From the NCBI RefSeq assembly GCF_023631325.1, contig NZ_JALQDG010000027.1, positions 372,001-436,000 on the forward strand: a stretch of 64,000 nucleotides of DNA. The letters run 5' to 3'. The translations under genes were made by a program, and so were the position numbers. The DNA comes from Caballeronia sp. INDeC2 (GTDB lineage Bacteria > Pseudomonadota > Gammaproteobacteria > Burkholderiales > Burkholderiaceae). This document shows, piece after piece, positions 52,183 to 62,768 of this stretch. Positions within the stretch are counted from its first letter, which is position 1. Every line of letters begins with the position of its first letter. Below the pieces are notes generated by a model, which saw nothing but the letters and a program-made list of their open reading frames with translations, made no database searches and was not told the origin of the DNA.

Positions 52183-53472
52183 TCACTCCAGCGCGCTTTT
52201 GCGCAGGTCATAGTCCATCAGTAGCGCCCGGTTGTCTTCCCACATGCCGACATAATGGACCATGAAGCTGTCCGGGCGACGATAGATCCACGGCGTGTTG
52301 ATGTCGATGAAAGACGACACCTGGAAGTCCGGCCGTTCCTCGAAGGCGTGAATGAACTGCTGCTGGTCGCCGTGGCTCGCGTAGACGTGCGACTTGTCTT
52401 CCAGCTTCGCGCACTCATCTATCACGTGCGCGAACGCGTCGTAGTTTCGCTGGTTGCGCTGAAAGCCCATGATGCCGGAGTTGAAGGTCCACGTTCCCAC
52501 ATCGCGCGCGAGCACGGTTTCACGCCCGTGCGTGAAGGGTTCGAGCCGCTGGTTCAGGTCGTTGATGAGCACGTCGGCGTCGAGCCAGAACACCCATTGA
52601 TGATTCGGCAGATACTCGCGCAGCAGCGCGGCCTTGAACCGGTTTCCGGAGGTCTTGCCGTCGTTCAGAAGCGCCGGAATGTCGCGATGCACGTAGAGCG
52701 TATAGCCCTGACGCTCGCAGTAGCGTTTGAAGTTCGCCTCCGCGATGCGCCCGTAGCCCGTGACGTTCGGCGTATAGAGCGTGACGATCGCAATCGGCCG
52801 GTTGGGCTGAAAGACGCTGTGCGCCGAGGTATCCCGCACGCCGGTGTCGGTGAGCGTCAGATAGGGCACGCCCCGCGCGTGGCATTCGTTGATGTGTTCG
52901 AGGAGCGCCGTGCGAAACCGCCGATGCTGTTTGTCGTCCTGGATGCTGACGGAGAACGCCGGCCAGTTGGCCCAGACGCTTTGGAGGTTCGACGCAGCCG
53001 GAACGACCACGAAGACATCGCCGATGCGGTGCTGAACCGGACACGCGGTGAAGTTGTGCAGCAAGCCGGCCTCGCGCTCCGGCAGCACGACCCCGTAACG
53101 GCAACGTCCGACGAGATCCGCGACCTTCTCGCGGACCGTCGGCGTGTTGCGGAACATGAGGATGTCCGTCTGCGGCAGATCCGAATCGCTGCAAACGAGC
53201 AGCCAGTCACGGCCCGCCATGAGGTCGGTCAGGGGCGTCGAGCGCAGAAGGGCGGCGTTCTCGCTCAGCAGCAGCACGATTTCGTTGGGCTGGGCCTGTT
53301 GCAGATGGCGCAGGAGCGTTTCGTACTTGTAGACCCAGCGCACGGCGTTGTTGCTGCCGGACAGTTCGGACAGGTCGAGCTCGACGTGGCGGTAGCCGTG
53401 CTCGCGCGCATAGTGGCGATGATTGGCGAGCGCGGCGGGCGCGTTGTCGAACAGAAGGCTGATGACGATCAT
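52183..53472 (-). CDS. Glycosyltransferase with two related domains, C-terminal GMA12/MNN10-like
   Basis: 429 residues. The C-terminal half (about 226-425) is a GT-A glycosyltransferase: VTLYTPNVTGYGRIAEANF, DxD-type metal motif DAD (298-300) in FWLDADVLIND, FNSGIMGFQRN (330-340) and the ending VHYVGMWEDN; it resembles the galactosyltransferase GMA12/MNN10 (GT34) group. The N-terminal half (1-130) repeats the same order of elements in decayed form, with LLLSENAALL where the DxD strand should be. Sugar and acceptor unknown. ATG 53472 has no clear ribosome binding site. It is divergent from lhr and has no adjacent polysaccharide genes. Confidence 0.8.
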   Translation of the reverse strand: MIVISLLFDNAPAALANHRHYAREHGYRHVELDLSELSGSNNAVRWVYKYETLLRHLQQAQPNEIVLLLSENAALLRSTPLTDLMAGRDWLLVCSDSDLPQTDILMFRNTPTVREKVADLVGRCRYGVVLPEREAGLLHNFTACPVQHRIGDVFVVVPAASNLQSVWANWPAFSVSIQDDKQHRRFRTALLEHINECHARGVPYLTLTDTGVRDTSAHSVFQPNRPIAIVTLYTPNVTGYGRIAEANFKRYCERQGYTLYVHRDIPALLNDGKTSGNRFKAALLREYLPNHQWVFWLDADVLINDLNQRLEPFTHGRETVLARDVGTWTFNSGIMGFQRNQRNYDAFAHVIDECAKLEDKSHVYASHGDQQQFIHAFEERPDFQVSSFIDINTPWIYRRPDSFMVHYVGMWEDNRALLMDYDLRKSALE

Positions 53473-53644
53473 GGAAGCTGTGAGCGAATGGAAAGTGGGG
53501 CTTGGGCGCACGCCGGGGCGGCGCGCCGAAACCGCTCAAATGAGCGAACTGTCTAGCATCGCCGGAAGAGGGATTTGCTCGCATGGGAACTGTCCGAAAA
53601 CCGCATGCAATACGCCATTTCTCAAGCACTCATAGAATGTCCGA

Positions 53645-56600
53645 ATGATCCGAAAATCCGCTTCCGCGACCGACGCCCTGGAGGGCTTTCATCCCGCCGT
53701 CGCCGGCTGGTTCCGCTCGCGTTTTCCCGCGCCGACGGCCGCGCAGGCGCGCGCGTGGCCGCTCGTCCACGCACGGCGCTCGACGCTCGTCGCCGCGCCG
53801 ACAGGCTCGGGCAAGACGCTCACCGCGTTTCTCGCCGCCATCGACGAACTCGTGCGCGACGGCATCGCCCTTGGCGGGACGCTGCCGGACGAGACGCGAG
53901 TCGTGTACGTGTCGCCGCTGAAGGCGCTGTCGAACGACATTCACGTGAATCTGGAGGAGCCGCTCGCGGGTATCGCCCAGACGCTGCGCGAATCCGGCGT
54001 GGGCGCGCCCGAAATCCGCGCGGCCGTGCGCACCGGCGACACGACGCAGCAGGAGCGCAACGCGGTCAAGAAGCGCCCGCCGCATATCCTCGTGACGACG
54101 CCCGAATCGCTCTACGTGCTGCTTTCGTCCGATTCTGGCCGCGCGATGCTCTCGACCACGCGCACGGTGATCGTCGACGAAATTCACGCGGTCGCGGGCA
54201 GCAAGCGCGGTTCGCACCTGAGCCTGTCGCTCGCGCGGCTCGACGCGCTGTGCGAGGACGCGGGCGGGCAGCGCCCGGTGCGCGTCGGCTTGTCGGCGAC
54301 GCAAAAGCCGATCGAGCTCGTCGCGCAGTTTCTCGTCGGCGAAAACAGGCCGTGCGAAATCGTGGACGTGGGCCACGTCCGCGCGCGCGATCTCGCGCTC
54401 GACATTCCGCCGATGCCGCTCGAAGCGATCATGTCGAACGACATGTGGGAGCGCGTCTACGACCGCCTTGCTGAACTCGCCGGGCAGCATCGTACGACGC
54501 TCGTGTTCGTGAACACGCGGCGCATGGCCGAACGCGCGGCGCGGCATCTGACCGAGCGCCTCGGCAAGGAAGCGGTCGCGGCGCATCACGGCAGCCTCGC
54601 GCGGGAACATCGGCTGGACGCGGAACAGCGGCTCAAGCGCGGCGAGCTGCGGGTGCTGATCGCGACGGCCTCGCTGGAGTTGGGCATCGATATCGGCGAT
54701 GTCGATCTCGTCTGCCAGATCGGTTCGCCGGGATCGATCGGCGCGTTTTTGCAGCGCGTCGGGCGGTCGGGGCATCACGTCGGCGGCATGCCTAAAGGGC
54801 GGCTCTTTCCGACTTCGCGCGACGATCTGATCGAATGCGCGGCGCTCGTCGACTGCGTGCGGCGCGGTGAGCTCGACGCGCTGACGATTCCGCGCGCGCC
54901 GCTCGACGTGCTCGCGCAGCAGATCACCGCCGAAGTCGCGTGCCGGGAATGGGGCGAGGACGAACTTTTCGAGCGCATCACGAGCGCGTATCCGTACGCG
55001 ACGCTCGACCGCGCGCATTACGAGGCCGTGCTGCGCACGCTCGCGGAAGGCTATACCGGCCGGCAGGGCGTGCGCGCGGCCTACGTGCATCGCGATGCCG
55101 TCTCGCGCACGCTGCGCGGCCGGCGCGGCGGCAAGCTGACGGCGGTGACCTCGGGCGGCGCCATTCCCGACAACGCCGATTTCTCCGTGATCCTCGAACC
55201 GCAGGGCTTGCAGATCGGCACGGTAAACGAGGATTTCGCCGTCGAAAGCCTCGCGGGCGACATCTTTCAGCTCGGCAATACGTCGTACCGGATCATGCGC
55301 GTGGAGGGCGGGCGCGTGCGCGTGGAAAACGCCAACGGGCAGCCGCCGAACATTCCGTTCTGGCTGGGCGAAGCGCCGGGCCGCAGCGACGAGCTTTCCC
55401 ACGCGATTTCCCGTCTGCGCGCGGACATCGACGCGCGGCTCGACGACGGCGTCGACTCCACGGTCGCGTGGCTCGCGGACGCGACGCAGATCGGCATAGA
55501 ACCGGCGCGCCAGATCGTCGATTATCTGGCGCGTTCGCGCGCCGCGCTCACCGTGCTGCCGACGCAGGACACGCTCGTCATGGAGCGCTTCTTCGACGAA
55601 TCCGGCGGCACGCAGCTCGTCATCCACGCGCCGTTCGGCAGCCGCGTGAATCGCGCGTGGGGTCTCGCGCTGCGCAAGCGTTTTTGCCGCACGTTCAACT
55701 TCGAATTGCAGGCGGCGGCGACCGAGGACGCGATCGTGCTGTCGCTGACCGGCGGCCACAGTTTCGTGCTCGACGATGTCTGGCGCTATCTGAAATCGGC
55801 GACGGCGGAACACGTGCTGATCCAGGCGCTGCTCGACGCACCGCTTTTCGGCGTGCGCTGGCGCTGGAACGCGACCAATTCGCTCGCGCTGCCGCGCTAC
55901 ACGGGCGGGCGCAAGGTCGCTCCGCAGTTGCAGCGCATGAGGAGCGAGGATCTTCTCGCGGCGGTGTTTCCGGATCAGGTCGCGTGCGCGGAGAACATCG
56001 CGGGCGAGCGCGACGTGCCGGCGCATCCGCTCGTCGAGCAGACCATCGACGATTGCCTGCACGACGCGATGGATAGCGACGCGTGGCTCGCGCTTTTGCG
56101 ACGCATCGAAACCGGCGACGTGCGGCTCGTCACGCGCGAACTGCCCGCGCCGTCGCCGCTCGCGGCCGAGATTTTGTCGGCGCGTCCCTACGCGTTCCTC
56201 GACGATGCGCCGATCGAGGAACGCCGCACGCAGGCCGTGCTCGCGCGCCGCTGGACCGATCCGCGGTCGGCCGATGATCTCGGCGCGCTCGATCCCGAAG
56301 CGATCGCTAGCGTGCGCGACGAAGCGTGGCCCGACGTCACGAGCGCCGACGAAATGCACGAGGCGCTGACGACGCTCGCCTGCATTGCCGAGACCGAGGC
56401 GCAGCGCAGTCCGCAATGGCTTGCTTGGCTCGACGCGCTGGCGCGCTCCGGCCGCGCGACGCGTTTGCGAATCGCGGAGCACGACGCGTTGTGGACGCCC
56501 GTAGAGCGTCTCGCCTGCGTGCGCGCGATCTACGAACACGCGCCGATGGATCCGGCTTTGCAGCCGCCGCCCGGCTTCGACGACGCCTGGACGCCCGACG

Positions 56601-58012
56601 ATGCGCTCGTCGAAATCGTGCGCGCGCGCTTGTCGGGCTTCGGGCCGCTGACGGTGCCCGAGATCGCGCGTCCGCTCGCGCTGCCCGCATCCGCCATCGC
56701 GCTCGCGTTGACGCGGCTCGAAGCGCAGGGCTACGTGATGCGCGGACGCTTTACGCCGGGCGTAGAGGCCGAACAATGGTGCGAGCGGCATCTGCTCGCG
56801 CGGATTCATCGCTATACGGTGCGGCGGCTGCGTCGCGAGATCGAGCCGGTCGAGCGGCAGGATTTCATGCGCTTTCTGCTCGAATGGCAGCGCGTCGCGC
56901 CCGACGCGCGGGGCGAGGGCCGCGACGCGCTCGCCGCCGTGCTGGAACAGCTCGAAGGATTCGAGGCGCCCGCCGTCGCGTGGGAGGAGGAAATTCTGCC
57001 GGCGCGCATCGCCGATTATTCCGGGATGTGGCTCGACGACCTTTGCCGCGCGGGCAAGCTCGTGTGGACGCGCCCGGCGGGACGTTCGCGCGCGTCGGGC
57101 GGCCCGGTGCGCGGCACGCCGATCGTGCTGTTGCCGCGCCGTCATCTGGATGCGTGGAATGCGCTCATGAGCCCGGACGAAGCGCCGCAGCTTTCGTCGC
57201 GCGCCGAACGCGTGTTCGATGCGCTGAAAGCTCACGGCGCGATGTTCTTCGACGAGCTTCTCGGCGACGTGCGGCTCTTGCGCACCGAACTGGAAGACGC
57301 GCTCGGCGAACTCGTCGCGCTCGGGCTCGTCAATGCCGACAGCTTCGCGGGCCTGCGTGCGCTCCTTACGCCCGCGGCGAAGCGCAACGCGTTCGCACGC
57401 CGTCCGAGGCGCGGCGGGCTCTTCATCGGCGGAATGGACGATGCCGGGCGCTGGGCGCTCCTGCGCCGCGCGAAGCCGGACGATGCGCGCGAGGAAGGCG
57501 ACATCGAGCACGTCGCGCTGACGCTTTTGCGGCGCTACGGTGTCGTGTTCTGGCGGCTGCTTGAGCGCGAAGCCGAATGGCTGCCGCCGTGGCGCGACTT
57601 GCTGCGCGTCTATCATCGGCTCGAAGCGCGCGGCGAAATTCGCGGCGGGCGTTTCGTCGCCGGGCTCGCGGGCGAACAGTTCGCGCTGCCCGACGCGGTG
57701 CCGCTCTTGCGCGACATGCGCAAACGGCCGAAGGACGGCGCGTTCGTCGCGCTCTCGGCGGTCGATCCGCTCAATCTCGTCGGCACCTTGCTGCCGGGCG
57801 ATAAGGTGCCGGCGCTCGCGGGCAATCGCGTGCTGTTTCTCGACGGCCTCCCGGTCGGCGCGGTGGTCGCTGGCAAGACGCGTTATTTCGGCGATGTCGA
57901 AGGCGAAGGGCGCGAGCGCGTGCGTCTCGCGCTCGTCAAGCGCTCGGCGCGTTCGCTCGGCACGTCGTTCGGAAGCGGGATGACGGGCACCGGCATGCCG
58001 GTGCGCCATTGA
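53645..58012 (+). CDS. lhr: ATP-dependent helicase Lhr (large helicase-related protein)
   Basis: 1455-residue superfamily 2 DNA/RNA helicase. Motif [12 protein letters not shown] (51-61), motif [10 protein letters not shown] (178-185), SATQKP motif III near 218, and motif V/VI in [12 protein letters not shown] and QRVGRSGHH at about 337-380 define the helicase core. The Lhr core continues with winged-helix and beta-sheet domains, and the extra 550 residues form the C-terminal Lhr domain seen in long Lhr proteins. Implicated in DNA repair after replication damage in other bacteria. Monocistronic; promoter must lie in the 172 bases to the divergent glycosyltransferase gene. Confidence 0.94.
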   Translation: MIRKSASATDALEGFHPAVAGWFRSRFPAPTAAQARAWPLVHARRSTLVAAPTGSGKTLTAFLAAIDELVRDGIALGGTLPDETRVVYVSPLKALSNDIHVNLEEPLAGIAQTLRESGVGAPEIRAAVRTGDTTQQERNAVKKRPPHILVTTPESLYVLLSSDSGRAMLSTTRTVIVDEIHAVAGSKRGSHLSLSLARLDALCEDAGGQRPVRVGLSATQKPIELVAQFLVGENRPCEIVDVGHVRARDLALDIPPMPLEAIMSNDMWERVYDRLAELAGQHRTTLVFVNTRRMAERAARHLTERLGKEAVAAHHGSLAREHRLDAEQRLKRGELRVLIATASLELGIDIGDVDLVCQIGSPGSIGAFLQRVGRSGHHVGGMPKGRLFPTSRDDLIECAALVDCVRRGELDALTIPRAPLDVLAQQITAEVACREWGEDELFERITSAYPYATLDRAHYEAVLRTLAEGYTGRQGVRAAYVHRDAVSRTLRGRRGGKLTAVTSGGAIPDNADFSVILEPQGLQIGTVNEDFAVESLAGDIFQLGNTSYRIMRVEGGRVRVENANGQPPNIPFWLGEAPGRSDELSHAISRLRADIDARLDDGVDSTVAWLADATQIGIEPARQIVDYLARSRAALTVLPTQDTLVMERFFDESGGTQLVIHAPFGSRVNRAWGLALRKRFCRTFNFELQAAATEDAIVLSLTGGHSFVLDDVWRYLKSATAEHVLIQALLDAPLFGVRWRWNATNSLALPRYTGGRKVAPQLQRMRSEDLLAAVFPDQVACAENIAGERDVPAHPLVEQTIDDCLHDAMDSDAWLALLRRIETGDVRLVTRELPAPSPLAAEILSARPYAFLDDAPIEERRTQAVLARRWTDPRSADDLGALDPEAIASVRDEAWPDVTSADEMHEALTTLACIAETEAQRSPQWLAWLDALARSGRATRLRIAEHDALWTPVERLACVRAIYEHAPMDPALQPPPGFDDAWTPDDALVEIVRARLSGFGPLTVPEIARPLALPASAIALALTRLEAQGYVMRGRFTPGVEAEQWCERHLLARIHRYTVRRLRREIEPVERQDFMRFLLEWQRVAPDARGEGRDALAAVLEQLEGFEAPAVAWEEEILPARIADYSGMWLDDLCRAGKLVWTRPAGRSRASGGPVRGTPIVLLPRRHLDAWNALMSPDEAPQLSSRAERVFDALKAHGAMFFDELLGDVRLLRTELEDALGELVALGLVNADSFAGLRALLTPAAKRNAFARRPRRGGLFIGGMDDAGRWALLRRAKPDDAREEGDIEHVALTLLRRYGVVFWRLLEREAEWLPPWRDLLRVYHRLEARGEIRGGRFVAGLAGEQFALPDAVPLLRDMRKRPKDGAFVALSAVDPLNLVGTLLPGDKVPALAGNRVLFLDGLPVGAVVAGKTRYFGDVEGEGRERVRLALVKRSARSLGTSFGSGMTGTGMPVRH

Positions 58013-58048
58013 GAAAGCGAGGGAAGCGATTCCTCGCCGATGCCGGCG

Positions 58049-58270
58049 TCACTTCTTCGTGACGATTTTGGTCGTGAACGGCCCGGTCTGCGCGGCCGGC
58101 ACGTCCTTCACCGGCACGCCCGGATAGTCGACGACACGATTCGTGTTCGACGCCGGGCGGATGCGAAACGACGCCCGCACGCCATCGCGCGCCCCGCCGA
58201 TGATCGTGTGCATCGCCTGCCGGTCGAGTTCGACGCTGTCGGCGAGATCCCTGATTTTGAGGACGGCCAT
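58049..58270 (-). CDS. Small protein with double-glycine leader-like N-terminus (73 aa)
   Basis: Start at 58270, preceded by GGAGGA; a much longer frame upstream has no ribosome binding site. The N-terminus MAVLKIRDLADSVELDRQAM leads into HTIIGGARDG, and the ELDRQAM...IxGG pattern is that of double-glycine leader peptides (class II bacteriocin/RiPP precursor style), with predicted cleavage after residues GG at 25-26. The remaining 47 residues are basic, free of Cys, and end in TTKIVTKK. No peptidase-containing ABC transporter or modifying enzyme is adjacent, so export is unproven. It may also be a small cytosolic protein that only resembles a leader. Confidence 0.65.
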   Translation of the reverse strand: MAVLKIRDLADSVELDRQAMHTIIGGARDGVRASFRIRPASNTNRVVDYPGVPVKDVPAAQTGPFTTKIVTKK

Positions 58271-58702
58271 GGATGTTTCCTCCGGAATGGGGAGTCGTAG
58301 TCGAGTATAGACAATCCGCCTTGTCGCGCCGGATCGACTCCACGTCCCTGCGCGCAATACATCGGTCGGCAAACGCCAATGGCGGCGAAAGGCGCGTGCC
58401 TTCTGCCGCAAAGACGTTCGCGCCGAGTCATGCGAAAGCCGTGCCAATGCGGCGCGTAGCGGCAAGACCATGATTCGCCGATGTTTTATCCACATTCGAC
58501 AGATGCCTCATCGCCCGATCTGCCGCCACCGCGCCGACACTCGCCGCCGATGTGTCGGTCTCCGAACGACATGTGCGCGATGCCGCGCATGATGGCAAAC
58601 GCCATTTGCGAAAGCGTCATGTGGAGGCTAGTATCGAACGAGCACCGGGGTTTTGTTACGACAAGTCAGTTCGATCGATCGGAGCCGCATCGCGACGCAC
58701 AG
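58271..58702. other. Intergenic region between GG-leader-like gene and kinase gene
   Basis: 432 bases separating divergent genes. The minus strand holds a TATACT hexamer at 58304-58309, about 35 bases before the small gene, without a clear -35. The kinase frame stays open to 58481 but its first 74 codons look like extension rather than coding sequence. No RNA gene, repeat or terminator seen. Confidence 0.35.
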
Positions 58703-60847
58703 ATGACAAGTTTTGCGCAAGCGATTCGTACTTATCGGGGCGACGGCGGGTCGCGCGACGAGTTCTTTGCGGGAGTGGACGGCGCATTGGCGACCGAGCA
58801 GACTCCGGCGAAGCGGCTCATGGAGATCCTCGACGAGGAGCACGCGGCGCGGCCTTTGCCGCCCGACATCTATGCGGCCATCCGCCGCCGTATCGAGCAT
58901 GGGGCGCGCATGCGCCCGCAAGCCGATTCCCCCACGGGCCCCGCAAGCCGCGACGAGACGCGTCTGCAAACATCGCCGGGCTTCGCGCCGCCGCAGTCGC
59001 GCGATCCGAGCAGCGGCACCGGCAGCCAGGCGACGCAGGTGATCGTCGACCACGATCAGCAGATGAAAGGCGTCGGCGACACGCTCAACAGCCGCTTCGT
59101 GCTGGAAGAATGTCTCGGCATCGGCGGGATGGGCACCGTCTACAAGGCGCTCGATCTGCGCAAGCTGGAAGCGTCGGACCGGCGTCCGTATGTCGCGATC
59201 AAGGTGCTCAATCTCCAGTTCCGCGGCAATCCGAAATCGCTGATCGCGTTGCAGCGTGAAGCGCGCAAGGCGCAACAGCTCGCGCACCGGAACATCGTCA
59301 CTGTTTACGACTTCGATCGCGATGGCCAGATCGTCTATTTGACGATGGAATATCTCTCCGGGCAGCCGCTGTCCCGATTGCTTCGGAACCCGAATTTCAA
59401 GGGCATGCCGTTTTCCGAGGTCTTTCCGATCTTCAAGGGCATGGCGAACGCGCTCGCCTACGCGCACGAACGCGGATTCGTCCACTGCGATTTCAAGCCG
59501 GCCAACGTGTTTCTGACCGACACGTCCGAAGTGAAGGTGATCGATTTCGGGATTTCGCGCGTCATTCAACGGCCCGAGGAAGAGACCGAGGCGACCGTGT
59601 TCGATCCCGGCAGTCTCGGCGCGATGACACCGGCGTACGCGAGCCCGGAGATGATGGAGCATCGCGAGCCCGATCCGCGCGACGATATCTACGCGCTAGG
59701 CTGCATCACGTATGAACTGTTGACTGGTAAGCATCCGTTCGATCGCGTGCCCGCGTTGCAGGCGAAGAGCGCGGGCATGAAGCCGCAGCGCCCCGAGCAT
59801 CTCGGCAACCGGCAGTGGAAGGCGCTGAAGGCCGCGCTCGCGTTCGAGCGCGAGGCGCGCACGCCGAGCGTCGTGCAATTCCTCGAAGAGATCGCCGAAG
59901 AGCACGCCGCGCCGGCCACGGGCCGCAAGGCGAAAAAGCGCGGCGCGCCGAAGTTCGCAATCGGCGCGGGGGTGGTCGTGGCGGCGTTGATCGCGGGGGC
60001 GGGCTATTACTTCTACGAGCAGTCGAAAGGTGGCGAGGAAGCCGCGCGCGAGGCGCCGTCGCGCCCACCCGAAGGAAGCGCCACCGGCGCCGTGACCGCG
60101 CACGCGCCCGAAACGCCTGCGCCGGCTTCCGTCGTGGCGGTCACGCCCGCCGTGCCGCCGACGCCCGTTCCCGCGCTCACGACGGCCGCCGTCACGCCCG
60201 TGCTCGCGAGCGTGCCGTGTTCGGCGCTGGTCGCGTCGGTGCACGATCAGACCGTCGACGTGCAGGGGTTCGTGTCGCAGAAATACGGTCTCGCGCGCCT
60301 GAAGGAAGCTCTCGGCCGTGTGCCCGGCGTGAAGACCACGAACTTCGGCGTGCAGCAGGTCGCCGACGACAAATGCGATCTGCTCAAGGTGTTCGGCCCG
60401 TTCTGGACGGCGAACCGTCAATCGGGCAGGCCGGCGTCGGTGCATACGCGCTCGCGCGCGACGCGTCTCACCGAAGGCGAACCGCTGATCATCGATCTGA
60501 TGACGCCCGCGTTCGAGTCCTACGTCAACGTCGACTACTACATGCTCGATGGCAGCGTCGTGCATCTGTTACCGAATGCGCGCTCGCGCGACAACCAGGC
60601 GCCGGCGAACTACACGGCGACCATTGGCACCATGGGCGATTGGGTGGTCGGCAAGCCGTTCGGCTCGGAGATGATCGTGTTGACGGTCGCGCCCGCGCCG
60701 CTTTTCGATGCGCCGCGCCCCGACAGCGAGGCTAAGCCGGAATATCTGCGCGCTGTCGAGAAGCGCCTTTCCGCGCTGGCGGGCAAGTACGGCCGCGAGC
60801 GCGTGGCAGTCGATATATTCCAGATCACGACGCAGGGCAAGAAATAA
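58703..60847 (+). CDS. Membrane-anchored Ser/Thr protein kinase with DUF4384-like C-terminal domain
   Basis: 714 residues from ATG 58703. A helical N-terminal region (1-120) precedes a Hanks-type kinase domain: glycine loop GIGGMGTVYKALD (139-151), Lys167 in VAIKVL, catalytic loop HCDFKPANVFL with Asp263, DFG at 281-283 and ASPEMM (313-318). The usual HRD Arg is Cys, as in kinases not needing activation-loop phosphorylation. A membrane helix (about 419-437) and Pro/Ala/Thr linker lead to a periplasmic domain (about 500-710) of DUF4384 type. The ribosome binding site is weak. Bitopic signalling kinase; ligand and targets unknown. Confidence 0.88.
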   Translation: MTSFAQAIRTYRGDGGSRDEFFAGVDGALATEQTPAKRLMEILDEEHAARPLPPDIYAAIRRRIEHGARMRPQADSPTGPASRDETRLQTSPGFAPPQSRDPSSGTGSQATQVIVDHDQQMKGVGDTLNSRFVLEECLGIGGMGTVYKALDLRKLEASDRRPYVAIKVLNLQFRGNPKSLIALQREARKAQQLAHRNIVTVYDFDRDGQIVYLTMEYLSGQPLSRLLRNPNFKGMPFSEVFPIFKGMANALAYAHERGFVHCDFKPANVFLTDTSEVKVIDFGISRVIQRPEEETEATVFDPGSLGAMTPAYASPEMMEHREPDPRDDIYALGCITYELLTGKHPFDRVPALQAKSAGMKPQRPEHLGNRQWKALKAALAFEREARTPSVVQFLEEIAEEHAAPATGRKAKKRGAPKFAIGAGVVVAALIAGAGYYFYEQSKGGEEAAREAPSRPPEGSATGAVTAHAPETPAPASVVAVTPAVPPTPVPALTTAAVTPVLASVPCSALVASVHDQTVDVQGFVSQKYGLARLKEALGRVPGVKTTNFGVQQVADDKCDLLKVFGPFWTANRQSGRPASVHTRSRATRLTEGEPLIIDLMTPAFESYVNVDYYMLDGSVVHLLPNARSRDNQAPANYTATIGTMGDWVVGKPFGSEMIVLTVAPAPLFDAPRPDSEAKPEYLRAVEKRLSALAGKYGRERVAVDIFQITTQGKK

Positions 60848-60939
60848 CTTCGTCGGATTTTCCGTGAAGCGAGAACGACGCCGACCGCGCGCTCCATGGA
60901 CGCGACGCGGCCGGCATTCAGAGAAGAGAACGCGCGAGG

Positions 60940-61362
60940 CTAGGTCTTCGGCTTCTCGATCGAAGCCTTCAGTTCCCTCAAAGCATCTTCCATCCGCTTG
61001 CTGACGAGCGCGTACGCTTCCGCCTGAGTCTGCTGGGTCGTGCGCGCGATGTCCTGCATGTCGGCGAGTGCGTTGTGCAGTGCGCGTTGCACGACTTCAT
61101 TGGCGTTGAACGGCGGTTGCGTCGACGTAGTGGCGAATTGCTTCGCGATGGTTTCGAGATCGCTCAAAGTCCGGCGCAGTATTTCGACTTGTTTGTCGCG
61201 CAGCGCCTCCATGCCGCCGAACGCGACGCGGTTGGTCGCCGCGAGCGCTTCGACGTCCTTGCGCCGCGATTCCATGATCGCGGTGACGTCGAACCCAGGA
61301 AGCTGATACTGCTGGAACATGGCGGCAAACTGGCTGAACGGATCGCTGAAATTTTGATTCAT
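60940..61362 (-). CDS. phaP: Phasin-family protein
   Basis: 140 residues from ATG 61362 with GGAGG five bases upstream. Entirely helical with the phasin-type pattern: FSDPFSQFAAMFQQYQLPG, then amphipathic helices containing NRVAFGGMEALRDKQVEILR and the C-terminal AEAYALVSKRMEDALRELK. Phasins coat polyhydroxyalkanoate granules and control their size. No PHA synthase gene is in the window. A longer frame exists upstream but has no coding support. Confidence 0.85.
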   Translation of the reverse strand: MNQNFSDPFSQFAAMFQQYQLPGFDVTAIMESRRKDVEALAATNRVAFGGMEALRDKQVEILRRTLSDLETIAKQFATTSTQPPFNANEVVQRALHNALADMQDIARTTQQTQAEAYALVSKRMEDALRELKASIEKPKT

Positions 61363-61680
61363 CGTGCCTCCCCAGGGTTCTGTCGATCGAATGTGAGCCA
61401 TTCTTGCGGGCAAAGGCGAGGATGGCCCGGGCAGCATGCGCCGTTCGCGCGCGATCATGTCCGACGCGCAGACAGCACCTGATACTACCAATATAAGCGT
61501 CGGAAATGGGGGAAGGGAAAACACCAGAACGGTCGGTCGAATCGGCGCCCGGGGAAGCTTGATGCAGGTCAATGCATGCCGCGCCGCGCAAACGACCATG
61601 GATTTTATGGCGGCGCGCATATCGACCGCGCGCAGAAACCGCGCGCGCGGCCCACGCCGCCCGGCGGTCGGGAGAACATC

Positions 61681-61872
61681 ATGGTCAGGGGTGAAGGGCG
61701 CATCGTCGCGGCCTTGGGCGCCGTCTTCTTGACGCTGGGCGGCATCAATGCGGCGCTGCGCGGCCTGCTCTTCGACGAGACCGCCGTGATGTACTACGGC
61801 GTGCTCGCGATTCTCATCGGGGCTGCGTCGTTCGTCGTGATGCTCACGCCGTTGCCGGGCGACGAGCCCTGA
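61681..61872 (+). CDS. Small two-helix membrane protein (63 aa)
   Basis: ATG 61681 has GGGAGAA seven bases upstream. Two hydrophobic helices (about 8-26 and 33-53) with a short connector, typical of small inner-membrane proteins; no family recognised. It is divergent from the phasin gene over about 320 bases, in which I see no further feature, and converges with the next hypothetical gene. Confidence 0.6.
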   Translation: MVRGEGRIVAALGAVFLTLGGINAALRGLLFDETAVMYYGVLAILIGAASFVVMLTPLPGDEP

Positions 61873-61893
61873 TCCTGAGATTGCGCACGTCGA

Positions 61894-62268
61894 TCAGATT
61901 CCCTCCTCGCCCGCGAAAACCCCGCGCTCCGCCTTGATCTGCTCGCGGTCGATGCACTGTACGTGCCATCGTCCGGTGCTCTTCATCGCCGCGCCGTCCG
62001 CATACCACAGCACGCGTCCCGCGAGCCCTTCGCACGGGCCGTCCGGCGCGTCGACATCGAGGCGCTCCAATACGCAGATCGGCTCGCCGACGTGCTGGCC
62101 GCAGATCATCGTGCCGTTCGATCCCGAGCGCAAGCCGCCCCAGTCCGGCACCTCCACTGCCTGGTGGCCCTCGCGCGACCATCGGCGAGTTTCCTTGTCG
62201 AGCCACAGGATGGCGTAGGCCGCCGATTGAGCGCCTTCGAAGCCATCCAGCTTGACCGTGATACGCAT
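61894..62268 (-). CDS. Hypothetical protein (124 aa)
   Basis: Start at ATG 62268, where GGAGG is five bases upstream; an ATG four codons earlier lies inside that ribosome binding site. A soluble beta-rich protein with MRITVKLDGFEGAQSAAYAI at the start, several Trp and Gly residues (DWGGLRSGSNGTMICGQ, then GRVLWYADGAAM) and an acidic end. It has no signal peptide, and I recognise no domain. Confidence 0.62.
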   Translation of the reverse strand: MRITVKLDGFEGAQSAAYAILWLDKETRRWSREGHQAVEVPDWGGLRSGSNGTMICGQHVGEPICVLERLDVDAPDGPCEGLAGRVLWYADGAAMKSTGRWHVQCIDREQIKAERGVFAGEEGI

Positions 62269-62768
62269 GTCATCCTCCATGAAACGATTCGATGGACGAG
62301 ACGCTCAGCACTTTCGCACTGGCCATGAGCGCCCTCGATGAATGGCGGCTCGCGCCGCGCGTAGTGTTAAGGCGTTACAGCGCGGTTCGTACAGACCGCG
62401 ATCAAGGTTCGAACTGCGCGCGGCCGATAAGTTTAAACGCGGCGCATGTAATGGGTTCCATCGGACATGCTTTGCTTAACTTGCCGTGCCGCAACAGTGA
62501 AGACATTCGAAGCCATTAAGCAAGTCCGATGCCGAAAACGCGACCGCAACATTCGGCTTCGTGACTTGAGTTTAGTATGACAATCTGACGCTTCAGCGAC
62601 AAGCGTCGGAGGCATATCGCCGCATCTAGGTGTGATCCAAGGTGAACGAACATTGTGCGAGGCACGTTACATCGACGCTCGTTGCTCGTGCACATGTGCA
62701 CCACGTCGGCTTGGCGCGCCCCACCGCATCGCCGCTGCACTGCAATATCGAATTGAGGAGACGCACTC
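62269..62768. other. Intergenic region upstream of the alcohol dehydrogenase gene
   Basis: 500 bases with lower GC than the surroundings and no frame I would call coding. At 62688-62701 there is a perfect 14-bp palindrome GTGCACATGTGCAC, 67 bases before the alcohol dehydrogenase ATG, a plausible operator. No consensus promoter or RNA gene was identified. Confidence 0.4.

Noticed and set aside
53630-58009. A 1459-codon open frame antisense to lhr
   Set aside because: It mirrors the lhr reading frame codon for codon, has Arg/Ala-rich low-complexity content and no domain; it is a by-product of GC bias at third positions.
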